A stretch of DNA of 52,712 bases from an uncultured Treponema sp. GTDB taxonomy: Bacteria; Spirochaetota; Spirochaetia; Treponematales; Treponemataceae. The position numbers and the translations under genes are program-made. Where the stretch lies: the NCBI GenBank assembly GCA_937877515.1, contig CALFIX010000022.1, positions 1-52,712 of the forward strand, written 5' to 3'. Each line of letters begins with the position of its first letter. The stretch's first letter is position 1. The notes below the pieces were generated by a model that had not been told where the DNA came from, did no database searches, and worked only from the letters and a program-made list of their open reading frames with translations. Positions 42,467 to 51,704 of the stretch are shown piece after piece.

Positions 42467-45400
42467 ATGTTCGCTAAAAGCAAAACGATTAAGAGGCAGT
42501 ATATCGGAAAAGATATCACCGATTTTATGGAATTGCCTAACCTTATCGACATCCAGCTTTCATCCTACGAAGAATTTATTCAAAAAGATCGCTTGGAAAA
42601 AAAAGAGCCTTTACTTAATCAGGGACTCCAGGAAGTATTTACTTCTACATTCCCAATCACTAGCCCTAACGAGGACATGACACTTGAATATGAGTATTAT
42701 GAGCTTGACTGGGAAAATATTAAGTTTAGTGAGCTTGATTGTAAGAAAAAGGGACTTACTTATTCAGTACCTTTAAAAGCCCGCATTGACCTTAACTTTT
42801 TAGAAAGTGGTGCTATTCTTCAGAAAGATATTTACATGGGCGACATTCCGCTTATGACAGACCGTGGTACATTTATTATTAACGGTGCCGAACGCGTTGT
42901 TGTAAGTCAGGTACACCGTTCTCCTGGTGTTATTTTCCAGAAAGAAAAGGGTGTTTATTCAAGCCGCATTATTCCTTATCGTGGTTCATGGCTTGAATTT
43001 GAAATTGATCAGAAAAAAGACCTTATATACGCAAAAATTGACCGCAAGAAGAAGGTTTTAGGTACAATCTTCTTACGTGCATTAGGATATTCAACTCGTG
43101 AAGAAATTATCAGCTGCTTTTACAAAACAGAAACTGTAAAGGTTCCGACAGATTCTTCTAAACGTGAAGAACTTATTGGCCGCGTACTTTCACAGGCTGT
43201 TATGGTAAAAGATGATGAGTCTGGTGAAGAAAAGAAACTTTTCCGTGCAGGTGATAAGCTTCATCCGCATGACTTAGATGATCTTGTAACAAACGGCATC
43301 AAAGAGATTAATTTAATAGTTTTTAATGCAAAAAAGCATGCAGACAACAAGGAAGAAAAAAATCCTTCTCTTGACAGCGAAATGATTGTTAACTGTTTTG
43401 AAAGAGAAGAAATCATTTTTGCAAAAGAAAACGGAGAGGTTTCTGACGAACCTTCAAAGGAAGACTGTCTTGCTAAGGTTTATGCAGTTTTAATGCCTGG
43501 CGAAACATTCGCTACAGTAGAAGCTGCAGAAAAAGATTTAACAAGCATGTTCTTCAGCCAGAGACGCTATGACTTAGGTCGTGTCGGTCGTTATAAGTTA
43601 AATAAGAAATTTGGCTACAATGACAGTGTAGAAGATGTAACTCTTATAAAAGACGACATCATCAACACAATGAAGCATCTTATTGAAGTTTACATCGGAG
43701 ACGAACCTCTTGACGATATTGACCACCTTGGTAACCGTCGTGTTCGTTCTGTTGGAGAACTTCTTACTACACAAGCTTTTAAGCCAGCTTTTGCACGTAT
43801 GGAACGCATTGCAAAAGACAGAATGAATTTAAAAGAAACAGAAACTTTAAAGCCTCAGGATTTAATCAGCATTAAGCCTATAGTTTCTGCTGTAAAAGAA
43901 TTCTTTGGTTCAAGCCAGCTTTCTCAGTTTATGGATCAGTGTAACCCGCTTGCAGAACTTACACATAAACGTCGTTTAACAGCTTTAGGCCCAGGTGGTT
44001 TAAGCCGCGACAGAGCAGGTTTTGAAGTTCGTGACGTTCACTATACTCACTACGGACGTATGTGCCCTATTGAGACTCCTGAAGGTCCAAACATTGGTCT
44101 TATTGTTTCTCTTTCAATTTTTACACGTATAAACGAATACGGATTTTTGGAAGAACCATATCGTAAAGTTGTAGATGGAAAAGCAAGCAATGATGTAGAT
44201 TACCTTACAGCTATTGATGAAGATAACTTCTATGTTGGTCAGGTTACAGAAGGTATGAAGTCTGATGGTTCTTTCCCAACAGACTATGTTTCCTGTCGTC
44301 ACAGAGGTGACTATTCCAGCCGCTCTCCAAAAGACATTCAGTACATGGACGTTTCTCCACGTCAGGTAATTTCAGTTTCTGCCTCTTTGGTTCCGTTTCT
44401 TGAACACGATGACGCTAACCGTGCTCTCATGGGTTGTAACATGCAGAGACAGGCAGTTCCTCTTGTATTCCCAGAACCACCTCATGTTGGTACCGGTATG
44501 GAAGCAAAAACAGCTTACGACTCAGGTGTTCTTGTAAAGGCACGTCGTGACGGTGAAGTTGTTTGGGTAGAAAGTGATCTTATTAAGATTAAGCCGGAAG
44601 GCGGAAAGCGTGGTGAATTAGACGAGTATCCATTGTTAAAGTATCAGAAGAACAATAGCGATACATGTAACCACCAGAGACCAACTGTTGCAGTAGGTGA
44701 AAAAGTTAAGAAGGGTGCTGTAATTGCTGACGGACCTGCAACATTTAATGGTGAACTTGCTTTAGGACGTAATATCTTAGTAGGTTTCGTTCCATGGAAT
44801 GGTTATAACTACGAAGACGCTGTTTTAATCAGCCAGCGTGTAGTAAAGGAAGATATGTATACTTCTATGCATATCCACGAATTCCAAACAGAAATCCGTG
44901 AAACAAAGCTTGGCCCTGAAAAAATTACACGTGATGTTCCAAATACATCAGAAAAAACACTTGATAATCTTGACGCAGAAGGTATTGTACGCGTTGGTGC
45001 AAAGGTACGCTCAGGAGACATTCTTGTAGGTAAAGTTACGCCAAAGAGCGAAACAGAAACAACTCCAGAGTTTAAGCTTTTGAACTCTATCTTCGGTGAA
45101 AAAGCAAAAGAAGTACGCGATACATCTCTTCGCCTTCCTCACGGAGTTCAGGGTGTTGTAATTGACATTCAGCGTCTTAAGAGAAGCGAAGGCGACGAGC
45201 TTAACCCTGGCGTAGACGAAGTTGTAAAAGTTGTTATTGCAGATAAGCGTAAGCTTTGTGTTGGTGACAAGATGGCAGGTCGTCACGGAAACAAGGGTGT
45301 TGTAGCACGTATTCTTCCAATAGAAGATATGCCTTACCTTGAAGACGGTACTCCTCTTGATGTTTGTCTTAACCCACTTGGTGTTCCTTCTCGTATGAAT

Positions 45401-46030
45401 ATTGGTCAGATTATGGAATCAGAACTTGGTCGTGCAGGCCAGGTATTAAATGAATTCTATAACTCACCGGCATTCCAGACACCTAGCCAGGAGCAGATTG
45501 CAGAAAAGCTTGTTGAGGCAGGACTTTCTCCTGACTGTAAGCAGGTTGTGCGTGACGGCTTTACAGGTGAACCATTCATTAACCCAATTTTTGTTGGTGT
45601 AATTTACTTTATGAAGCTGCACCACCTGGTTGACGACAAGATGCATGCTCGTTCAACAGGTCCTTACTCACTTGTTACTCAGCAGCCACTTGGTGGTAAA
45701 GCTCAGTTTGGTGGTCAGCGTCTGGGAGAAATGGAAGTTTGGGCTCTTGAAGCTTATGGTGCTGCAAACACATTGCAGGAAATGATGACAATTAAATCTG
45801 ACGATATGAACGGACGTTCTAAAGTTTATGAGTCAATCGTAAAGGGTGACCCAACCGCTCCTATAGGAGTACCAGAAAGCTTTAACGTTCTTGTTCAGGA
45901 ACTTCGTGGTTTAGCCCTCGACTTTAGTATTTACAATGACAAAGGCGAGCAGATTGCCCTTACCGAACGTGACCAGGAGCTTATAGACAAAGCTGGTTCT
46001 GGTTTCGACAAGGAGGAAGAAAATGCGTGA
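42467..46030 (+). CDS. rpoB: RNA polymerase subunit beta
   Basis: This 1187-residue catalytic subunit is complete. Landmarks are MTDRGTFIINGAERVVVSQVHRSPGV, the rifampicin pocket FFGSSQLSQFMDQCNPL to RRLTALGPGG, HYTHYGRMCPIETPEGPNIGLI, GDKMAGRHGNKGVV with the conserved lysines, and the C-terminal LGEMEVWALEAYGAA. In the rifampicin pocket residue 505 (E. coli 531) is Thr rather than Ser, with Cys at 518 and Ala at 522. The ATG follows AAGAGGA. The gene overlaps rpoC by 8 bases. Confidence 0.98.
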   Translation: MFAKSKTIKRQYIGKDITDFMELPNLIDIQLSSYEEFIQKDRLEKKEPLLNQGLQEVFTSTFPITSPNEDMTLEYEYYELDWENIKFSELDCKKKGLTYSVPLKARIDLNFLESGAILQKDIYMGDIPLMTDRGTFIINGAERVVVSQVHRSPGVIFQKEKGVYSSRIIPYRGSWLEFEIDQKKDLIYAKIDRKKKVLGTIFLRALGYSTREEIISCFYKTETVKVPTDSSKREELIGRVLSQAVMVKDDESGEEKKLFRAGDKLHPHDLDDLVTNGIKEINLIVFNAKKHADNKEEKNPSLDSEMIVNCFEREEIIFAKENGEVSDEPSKEDCLAKVYAVLMPGETFATVEAAEKDLTSMFFSQRRYDLGRVGRYKLNKKFGYNDSVEDVTLIKDDIINTMKHLIEVYIGDEPLDDIDHLGNRRVRSVGELLTTQAFKPAFARMERIAKDRMNLKETETLKPQDLISIKPIVSAVKEFFGSSQLSQFMDQCNPLAELTHKRRLTALGPGGLSRDRAGFEVRDVHYTHYGRMCPIETPEGPNIGLIVSLSIFTRINEYGFLEEPYRKVVDGKASNDVDYLTAIDEDNFYVGQVTEGMKSDGSFPTDYVSCRHRGDYSSRSPKDIQYMDVSPRQVISVSASLVPFLEHDDANRALMGCNMQRQAVPLVFPEPPHVGTGMEAKTAYDSGVLVKARRDGEVVWVESDLIKIKPEGGKRGELDEYPLLKYQKNNSDTCNHQRPTVAVGEKVKKGAVIADGPATFNGELALGRNILVGFVPWNGYNYEDAVLISQRVVKEDMYTSMHIHEFQTEIRETKLGPEKITRDVPNTSEKTLDNLDAEGIVRVGAKVRSGDILVGKVTPKSETETTPEFKLLNSIFGEKAKEVRDTSLRLPHGVQGVVIDIQRLKRSEGDELNPGVDEVVKVVIADKRKLCVGDKMAGRHGNKGVVARILPIEDMPYLEDGTPLDVCLNPLGVPSRMNIGQIMESELGRAGQVLNEFYNSPAFQTPSQEQIAEKLVEAGLSPDCKQVVRDGFTGEPFINPIFVGVIYFMKLHHLVDDKMHARSTGPYSLVTQQPLGGKAQFGGQRLGEMEVWALEAYGAANTLQEMMTIKSDDMNGRSKVYESIVKGDPTAPIGVPESFNVLVQELRGLALDFSIYNDKGEQIALTERDQELIDKAGSGFDKEEENA

Positions 46031-49000
46031 TATTCAGGATTTCGCAAGTTTACAGATAAAACTCGCTTCTCCAGAAGCTATTAGAGCATGGTCTTATGGT
46101 GAAGTAAAAAAGCCAGAGACAATTAACTATCGTACTTTACGTCCAGAGCGTGACGGACTTTTCTGCGAACGCATTTTTGGTACAACAAAGGAATGGGAAT
46201 GTTTCTGCGGTAAGTTTAAGAGCATTCGTTACAAGGGTGTTATTTGTGACCGTTGTGGTGTAGAAGTAACACACTTTAAGGTTCGCCGTGAGCGCACAGG
46301 ACACATAGAGCTTGCAGCTCCAGTAAGCCACATCTGGTACTATCACTCTGTTCCAAGCCGCATGGGTCTTTTGCTGGATCTTCAGGTAGCAGCTTTACGT
46401 TCAGTTCTTTATTATGAAAAATACATTGTAATTGATCCGGGCGATACAGACTTAAAAGCAAAGCAGCTTCTTACAGAAGATGAATACATTCAGGCTCGTG
46501 AACGCTATGGCGAAACCTTTACAGCAGGAATGGGTGCAGAAGCTATAAAGACTCTTCTTGAAAATCTTGATTTGGATGCTCTTTGTGCAGAACTTCGTGA
46601 AAAGATGATAGAGAAGGGTGCTAAGACAGATAAGCATCTTCTTAAGAGAATTGAAATTGTAGAAAACTTCCGCTCTTCAGGAAACAAGGCAAGCTGGATG
46701 ATTTTGGATGTAATTCCGGTAATTCCTCCTGATCTTCGCCCTATGGTTCAGCTTGACGGTGGTCGTTTTGCTACATCAGATCTTAACGACCTTTACCGTC
46801 GCGTAATAAACCGCAACAACCGCTTAAAGAGACTTCAACAGCTTTCTGCTCCGGATATTATTATCAGAAACGAAAAGCGCATGCTTCAGGAAGCAGTGGA
46901 CGCTCTCTTTGACAATACAAAACGCAAAAACCGCGTAGTTAAGGGTGCTTCCAGCCGTCCTCTTAAGTCTATCAGCGATATGCTTAAAGGTAAGCAGGGA
47001 CGTTTCCGCCAGAACCTCTTAGGTAAGCGTGTAGACTATTCTGGTCGTTCTGTTATCGTTGTAGGCCCAGAGCTTAAGCTCTGGCAGTGCGGTCTTCCAG
47101 AAAAAATGGCTCTTGAACTCTTTAAGCCTTTCATAATGAAGAAACTTGTAGACAAGGGAGTTGTATTCAATATTAAAAAGGCAAAGCTTTTAGTAGAAAG
47201 TGAAGCTCCAGAAGTATATGCAATTCTTGACGAAGTTGTTCGTGAACACCCTGTTATGCTTAACCGTGCTCCAACCCTTCACCGCCTTGGTATTCAGGCA
47301 TTTGAACCGGTTTTGGTTCCAGGAAAGGCATTAAAGCTTCATCCTTTAGCATGTAAAGCATTTAACGCTGACTTCGACGGTGACCAGATGGCTATTCATG
47401 TTCCGCTGACTCAGGCAGCTCAGATGGAATGCTGGACACTTATGCTTTCTGCTCGTAACCTGCTTGACCCGGCAAATGGTAAAACAATCGTAGCTCCTTC
47501 TCAGGACATGGTTTTAGGTATTTACTATATGACAAGCATTAAACCTAATGCTAAGGGAACAGGTAAATTCTTTAGTTCTGCTGATGAAGTTCGTCTTGCA
47601 GCTTCAAGTGGTGCAATCGAATGGCAGGCAGAAATTAAGATTCACAAGAATATTCTTGGAAAGTGTGTTGCAGGCGATAAAGATCCAAACAGCAAGTATC
47701 TTCTTACTTCTGCTGGCCGTCTTGCATTTAACGAGTCTATGCCGGATGATGTAGACTACCAGAATGCTCAGCTTGGCGATAAGCAGCTTAAGAATATGAT
47801 TGAAAGCGTTTATCATAACAAGCAGACTTCAGACCTGGCCCTTAAGGCTCTTATTGAAGAACGCTATCCAAACGGAGCTGATGAAAATTCTAAGGAACGC
47901 TTGGCTCCAAATGAATACGCACTTAGTGTTGTAGACCGTGTTATAGAAGATTCAATGCTTAGAAAAGATATTGATAAGCTTTATAACCGCACAACACCAA
48001 TGGAAGATGCTCATTTAAGAAAACTTGTTGCAGCTATTTATTCTACAGACCGTGCATGGCTTACAGTTCAGATGCTGGATGCAATTAAGGCTTGTGGTTA
48101 TAAGAATGCTACATTCTACGGTGCAACACTTTCTATGGACGACATCTTGGTTCCGGAAATAAAGAAAGAAATGGTAGACCAGGCTAATGCAGAAGTAGAA
48201 AAGATTATTTCTCAGTGGTCAAAGGGTTCTATCACTGCAACTGAACGTTACAATAAATCTGTTGAAGTTTGGGAACGTACAAACGACAAACTTACAGAAA
48301 TTATGTACGACAACATGGCAAAGCACAAGGATGGCTTTAATACCATCTATATGATGGCAACCTCTGGTGCTCGTGGTTCTAAGAAGCAGATTTCTCAGCT
48401 GGCTGCAATGCGTGGTCTTATGCAGAAGCCTAACGGAGACATTATTGAACTTCCAATCAAGGCAAACTTCAAGGAAGGACTTTCCGTTATTGAATACTTT
48501 ATTTCTTCTAACGGTGCCCGTAAGGGTCTTTCTGATACTGCTCTTAAAACTGCAGACGCTGGTTACATGACCCGTCGTCTTGTTGATGTTGCTCAGGATG
48601 TTGTAGTAAACGAAGATGACTGCGGAACAATCAACGGTATTGATTACACAGCTATTAAAGATGGTGAAACAATTGTAGAAACTCTTGCAAGCCGAATTGC
48701 AGGTCACTATACAATCGAACGTGTTATAGACCCAGTTTCTGGAGAACTTTTAGCAGACGTAAACTCTTACATTGATGAAGCTCTTGCAGAAAAAATTGAT
48801 AAGGCCGGTGTTGAAAAAGTAAAACTCCGCACAGTATTAACTTGTGAAAGCAAGCATGGTATTTGTGTAAAGTGTTACGGTAAAGACCTTGCCCGCAACA
48901 AGATTGTAGAAATTGGTGAAGCGGTTGGTACAATTGCAGCTCAGTCAATCGGTCAGCCTGGTACACAGCTTACTCTTCGTACGTTCCACACTGGTGGTGC

Positions 49001-50555
49001 TGCAGAAAGTAAGAGTGAAGATAACCACATTACTATGAAGTACGCTGTATACATTGAAAACGTTGCAGGTACTCACGTTGTAATGAAGAATGGCGACTGG
49101 CTTTTTACACGTCGTGGTTCTATGATTGTAACAAAGCTCTTCAGCAAGTACTCAATCGGTTCTTCTGATGAAGTTCTTGTTCAGGACGGTGCACGCGTTC
49201 GTAAGGATAATGTAATTCTCAAGCAGGGTGGTAAAGAAATTACTGCCAGTGATAATGGACGCATAATCATTCGTGATAATGTACTTTATCTTACAAGCAA
49301 TGATCAGAAGCTTGATATAGCAAACGGTTCTATAATCTATTCTAAGTTTGTAGACGGTTCTGTTGTTGCAGAAGCAGGCGAAGCATTTGGAGAAGTAGAC
49401 CTCTATGCTGAACCAATAATTGCAGAAGTTTCTGGTTATGTTCACTTTGAGGACATTATTTCTGGTGCTACTCTTGACGAACATACAGATGCAACTACAG
49501 GAAATATTGAACGCCGCATTTCAGATCTTCATCTTGATGTTAAGCAGCCACGTATCCTTATTACTGATGAAGACGGAAACGAACTTGGTAGCTATCACTT
49601 GCCGGCCGGTGCAATCCTTACAAAAGAACTTGAAGATAAAATGAAGGTAGAAGCAGGCTTTACCCTTGCAAAGATTGCAAAAGAAGCTTCTAAGGCAAAC
49701 GATATTACATTGGGTCTTCCTCGTGTTTCAGAGCTCTTTGAAGCCCGTAAGCCAAAGAATCCTGCTGTAATAGCTCAGATTGCCGGTACCGTTAAGTTCG
49801 GTAAGATTGTAAAGGGTAAGCGCACTGTTATAGTAGAAGATGAATATGGAAAGGAATATAACCACTTAGTTCCTATGACAAAGCGTCTTTTGGTTCGTGA
49901 CGGTGACCAGGTTGAAGCCGGAGAAAAACTTTCTGACGGTGGAATTGACCCACATGACGTTCTTGCAATACTCGGTGAAGACAGTCTTCAGAACTTCTTG
50001 ATGAAAGACATTCAGGCTGTTTATCGTCAGCAGGGTGTAGCAATTAACGACAAGCATATTGGTATTATCATCCGCCAGATGCTTAAGAAAGTAGAAATCT
50101 TTAAGGTTGGAGATACAAAGTTCATCTTTGGTCAGCAGGTAGATAAATACGAGTTCCATGCAGAGAATGCACGTGTTATTGCAGCCGGTGGACAGCCAGC
50201 TATTGCTCGCCCAATGTTCCAGGGTATTACAAAGGCAGCTTTGGCTACTGACTCATTTATTTCTGCATCTTCCTTCCAGGAAACAACTCGCGTTCTTACA
50301 AATGCAGCTATTGCTGGTAGAGTTGACAATCTTCGTGGTCTTAAAGAAAACGTTATCATCGGTCATATGATTCCTGCCGGTACAGGTATCAGAAACTATC
50401 AGAATATGAAGCTTTCTGACAGTACAACACAGGACTTGGATGTTAAGATGAACGAAATCCTTGAGCAGCGTCGTATAGAGAAAGCTATGGAAGCAGCTTC
50501 TCAAGACGACATGACAATGCTTTCATCTGTTGATGCTCTTGGAGATGAAGACTAA
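46023..50555 (+). CDS. rpoC: RNA polymerase subunit beta'
   Basis: This 1510-residue protein, longer than E. coli RpoC (1407), is complete. The zinc ribbon CFCGKFKSIRYKGVICDRCG is near residue 60, and the catalytic magnesium site NADFDGD is at 448-454. The second zinc site has cysteines in VLTCESKHGICVKCYGKDL. The trigger loop is GLMQKPNGDIIELPIKANFKEGL, and the bridge helix precedes it. The AAGGAGGA ribosome site lies inside the end of rpoB. A terminator-like hairpin overlaps the stop codon. Confidence 0.98.
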   Translation: MRDIQDFASLQIKLASPEAIRAWSYGEVKKPETINYRTLRPERDGLFCERIFGTTKEWECFCGKFKSIRYKGVICDRCGVEVTHFKVRRERTGHIELAAPVSHIWYYHSVPSRMGLLLDLQVAALRSVLYYEKYIVIDPGDTDLKAKQLLTEDEYIQARERYGETFTAGMGAEAIKTLLENLDLDALCAELREKMIEKGAKTDKHLLKRIEIVENFRSSGNKASWMILDVIPVIPPDLRPMVQLDGGRFATSDLNDLYRRVINRNNRLKRLQQLSAPDIIIRNEKRMLQEAVDALFDNTKRKNRVVKGASSRPLKSISDMLKGKQGRFRQNLLGKRVDYSGRSVIVVGPELKLWQCGLPEKMALELFKPFIMKKLVDKGVVFNIKKAKLLVESEAPEVYAILDEVVREHPVMLNRAPTLHRLGIQAFEPVLVPGKALKLHPLACKAFNADFDGDQMAIHVPLTQAAQMECWTLMLSARNLLDPANGKTIVAPSQDMVLGIYYMTSIKPNAKGTGKFFSSADEVRLAASSGAIEWQAEIKIHKNILGKCVAGDKDPNSKYLLTSAGRLAFNESMPDDVDYQNAQLGDKQLKNMIESVYHNKQTSDLALKALIEERYPNGADENSKERLAPNEYALSVVDRVIEDSMLRKDIDKLYNRTTPMEDAHLRKLVAAIYSTDRAWLTVQMLDAIKACGYKNATFYGATLSMDDILVPEIKKEMVDQANAEVEKIISQWSKGSITATERYNKSVEVWERTNDKLTEIMYDNMAKHKDGFNTIYMMATSGARGSKKQISQLAAMRGLMQKPNGDIIELPIKANFKEGLSVIEYFISSNGARKGLSDTALKTADAGYMTRRLVDVAQDVVVNEDDCGTINGIDYTAIKDGETIVETLASRIAGHYTIERVIDPVSGELLADVNSYIDEALAEKIDKAGVEKVKLRTVLTCESKHGICVKCYGKDLARNKIVEIGEAVGTIAAQSIGQPGTQLTLRTFHTGGAAESKSEDNHITMKYAVYIENVAGTHVVMKNGDWLFTRRGSMIVTKLFSKYSIGSSDEVLVQDGARVRKDNVILKQGGKEITASDNGRIIIRDNVLYLTSNDQKLDIANGSIIYSKFVDGSVVAEAGEAFGEVDLYAEPIIAEVSGYVHFEDIISGATLDEHTDATTGNIERRISDLHLDVKQPRILITDEDGNELGSYHLPAGAILTKELEDKMKVEAGFTLAKIAKEASKANDITLGLPRVSELFEARKPKNPAVIAQIAGTVKFGKIVKGKRTVIVEDEYGKEYNHLVPMTKRLLVRDGDQVEAGEKLSDGGIDPHDVLAILGEDSLQNFLMKDIQAVYRQQGVAINDKHIGIIIRQMLKKVEIFKVGDTKFIFGQQVDKYEFHAENARVIAAGGQPAIARPMFQGITKAALATDSFISASSFQETTRVLTNAAIAGRVDNLRGLKENVIIGHMIPAGTGIRNYQNMKLSDSTTQDLDVKMNEILEQRRIEKAMEAASQDDMTMLSSVDALGDED

Positions 50556-50573
50556 AAAAATGCAGTCTTTTTA
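50548..50573 (+). terminator. Terminator overlapping the rpoC stop codon
   Basis: AAGACT (50548-50553) pairs with AGTCTT (50564-50569), followed by TTTTTA. The stem is only 6 bp, so termination may be partial. Confidence 0.55.
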
Positions 50574-50624
50574 CCGAATTTGCATAAAATTCAATTGACG
50601 AATTAAACGCAAATTCGGTATAGT
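50572..50624 (+). promoter_or_regulatory. rpsL promoter overlapped by a 12-bp inverted repeat
   Basis: TTGACG (50595-50600) and TATAGT (50619-50624) are 18 bases apart. A perfect 12-bp inverted repeat (TACCGAATTTGC at 50572-50583, inverse at 50609-50620) has its right arm in the spacer and touches the -10. An inner 5-bp pair, AATTC/GAATT, lies at 50589-50605. It could be an operator or an RNA fold of read-through transcripts. Confidence 0.7.
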
Positions 50625-50650
50625 ACTTGCACTTATTTGTTTTATACTGT

Positions 50651-50667
50651 CCGAGAGTGCTGCTCGG
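50651..50667 (+). promoter_or_regulatory. Hairpin in the rpsL leader
   Basis: CCGAG (50651-50655) pairs with CTCGG (50663-50667) around a 7-base loop, 10 bases before the AGGAG ribosome site of rpsL. Its role is unknown. Confidence 0.5.
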
Positions 50668-50690
50668 CGTAAAAATAGGAGAAAAGGCCA

Positions 50691-51065
50691 ATGCCTACAA
50701 TAAATCAGTTGATTCGTAAGGGTCGTCAGACTAGCGCGAACAGAACTAAGGCCCCCGCACTTCAGTCCTGTCCACAGAAACGTGGTGTTTGTACACGCGT
50801 TATGACAATGACACCTAAAAAGCCAAACTCAGCTCTTCGTAAGATTGCTCGTGTTCGCTTAAGTAATGGAATTGAAGTTACTGCTTATATCCCTGGTATC
50901 GGACATAACTTGCAGGAACACTCTGTAGTTTTAGTACGTGGTGGACGTGTAAAGGATTTACCTGGTGTTCGTTACCACATTATTCGCGGTACAAAAGATA
51001 CTCTTGGTGTAGACGGACGCAAACGCGCTCGTTCTAAGTATGGCGCTAAAAAGCCAAAGGCATAA
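50691..51065 (+). CDS. rpsL: 30S ribosomal protein S12
   Basis: This 124-residue decoding-site protein begins MPTINQLIRKGRQ and shows TMTPKKPNSALRKIARVRLSNG and PGIGHNLQEHSVVLVRGGRVKDLPGVRYHIIRG. The lysines corresponding to E. coli K42 and K87 are present, so it is the streptomycin-sensitive type by these positions. AGGAGA lies before the ATG. rpsG follows 18 bases after the stop. Confidence 0.97.
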   Translation: MPTINQLIRKGRQTSANRTKAPALQSCPQKRGVCTRVMTMTPKKPNSALRKIARVRLSNGIEVTAYIPGIGHNLQEHSVVLVRGGRVKDLPGVRYHIIRGTKDTLGVDGRKRARSKYGAKKPKA

Positions 51066-51083
51066 TAGAGGAGGTTAAGAATT

Positions 51084-51554
51084 ATGGGAAGACACAAGAA
51101 ATCAGTTAACCGTCCGATTATGCCGGATGAAAAATACAACAGCACAGTTGTTACAAAGTTTGTAACACGCATGATGCTTGATGGAAAAAAACAGACTTGT
51201 ACACGCATCGTTTATGATGCTTTTGACAAGCTTAAGGCAAAGACAGATAAGGAGCCTTTAGAAGTATTCTTAAAAGCTCTTGATAATGTTAAGCCAATGG
51301 TAGAAGTAAAGAGTCGCCGCGTTGGTGGTGCAACTTACCAGGTTCCGGTAGAAATTAGAGAAAGCCGTCGTGAAGCTTTGGCTATGAGATGGATGATTGC
51401 AGCTGCTCGTAACAGAAGTGGTCACGGAATGGCAGAAACTCTTGCTGCAGAGCTTATGGATGCTTATAACAACACTGGTTCTGCATACAAGAAGAAGGAA
51501 GATACACACAAGATGGCAGAAGCAAACAAGGCTTTCGCACATTACAGATGGTAG
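51084..51554 (+). CDS. rpsG: 30S ribosomal protein S7
   Basis: This 156-residue protein nucleates assembly of the 30S head. Key blocks are RPIMPDEKYNSTVVTKFVTRMMLDGKK, PMVEVKSRRVGGATYQVPVE and the C-terminal KKEDTHKMAEANKAFAHYRW. GAGG lies 9 bases before the ATG. A strong terminator follows, and fusA, which often comes next in other bacteria, is absent. Confidence 0.97.
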   Translation: MGRHKKSVNRPIMPDEKYNSTVVTKFVTRMMLDGKKQTCTRIVYDAFDKLKAKTDKEPLEVFLKALDNVKPMVEVKSRRVGGATYQVPVEIRESRREALAMRWMIAAARNRSGHGMAETLAAELMDAYNNTGSAYKKKEDTHKMAEANKAFAHYRW

Positions 51555-51573
51555 AATCTTTCTTATAAAGATA

Positions 51574-51628
51574 AAAAGCCTGTTACGGTTAGAAGCCAAT
51601 GCCTCTTCTGTAGCAGGCTTTTTTTTAT
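51574..51628 (+). terminator. Terminator after rpsG
   Basis: A 12-bp stem (51575-51586 with 51610-51621, one mismatch) carries an inner AGAAG/CTTCT pair and is followed by eight T. It ends the rpsL-rpsG transcript. Confidence 0.9.
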
Positions 51629-51669
51629 GAAAATTTATGAAAATTTTGCAAATAATATAAAAATTCTAC

Positions 51670-51698
51670 TTGAAACAAATTTATAAAAAGTGTATAAC
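51670..51698 (+). promoter_or_regulatory. tuf promoter
   Basis: TTGAAA (51670-51675) and TATAAC (51693-51698) are 17 bases apart. Transcription should start near 51705, giving a leader of about 485 bases before tuf. Confidence 0.8.
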
Positions 51699-51704
51699 TT
51701 CCGC

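Noticed and set aside
48219..48707. Antisense open frame of 162 residues in rpoC.
   Set aside because: It is the mirror of a highly conserved coding region, Cys- and Asn-rich, with no ribosome site; other antisense frames in rpoB, rpoC and GH51 are the same.
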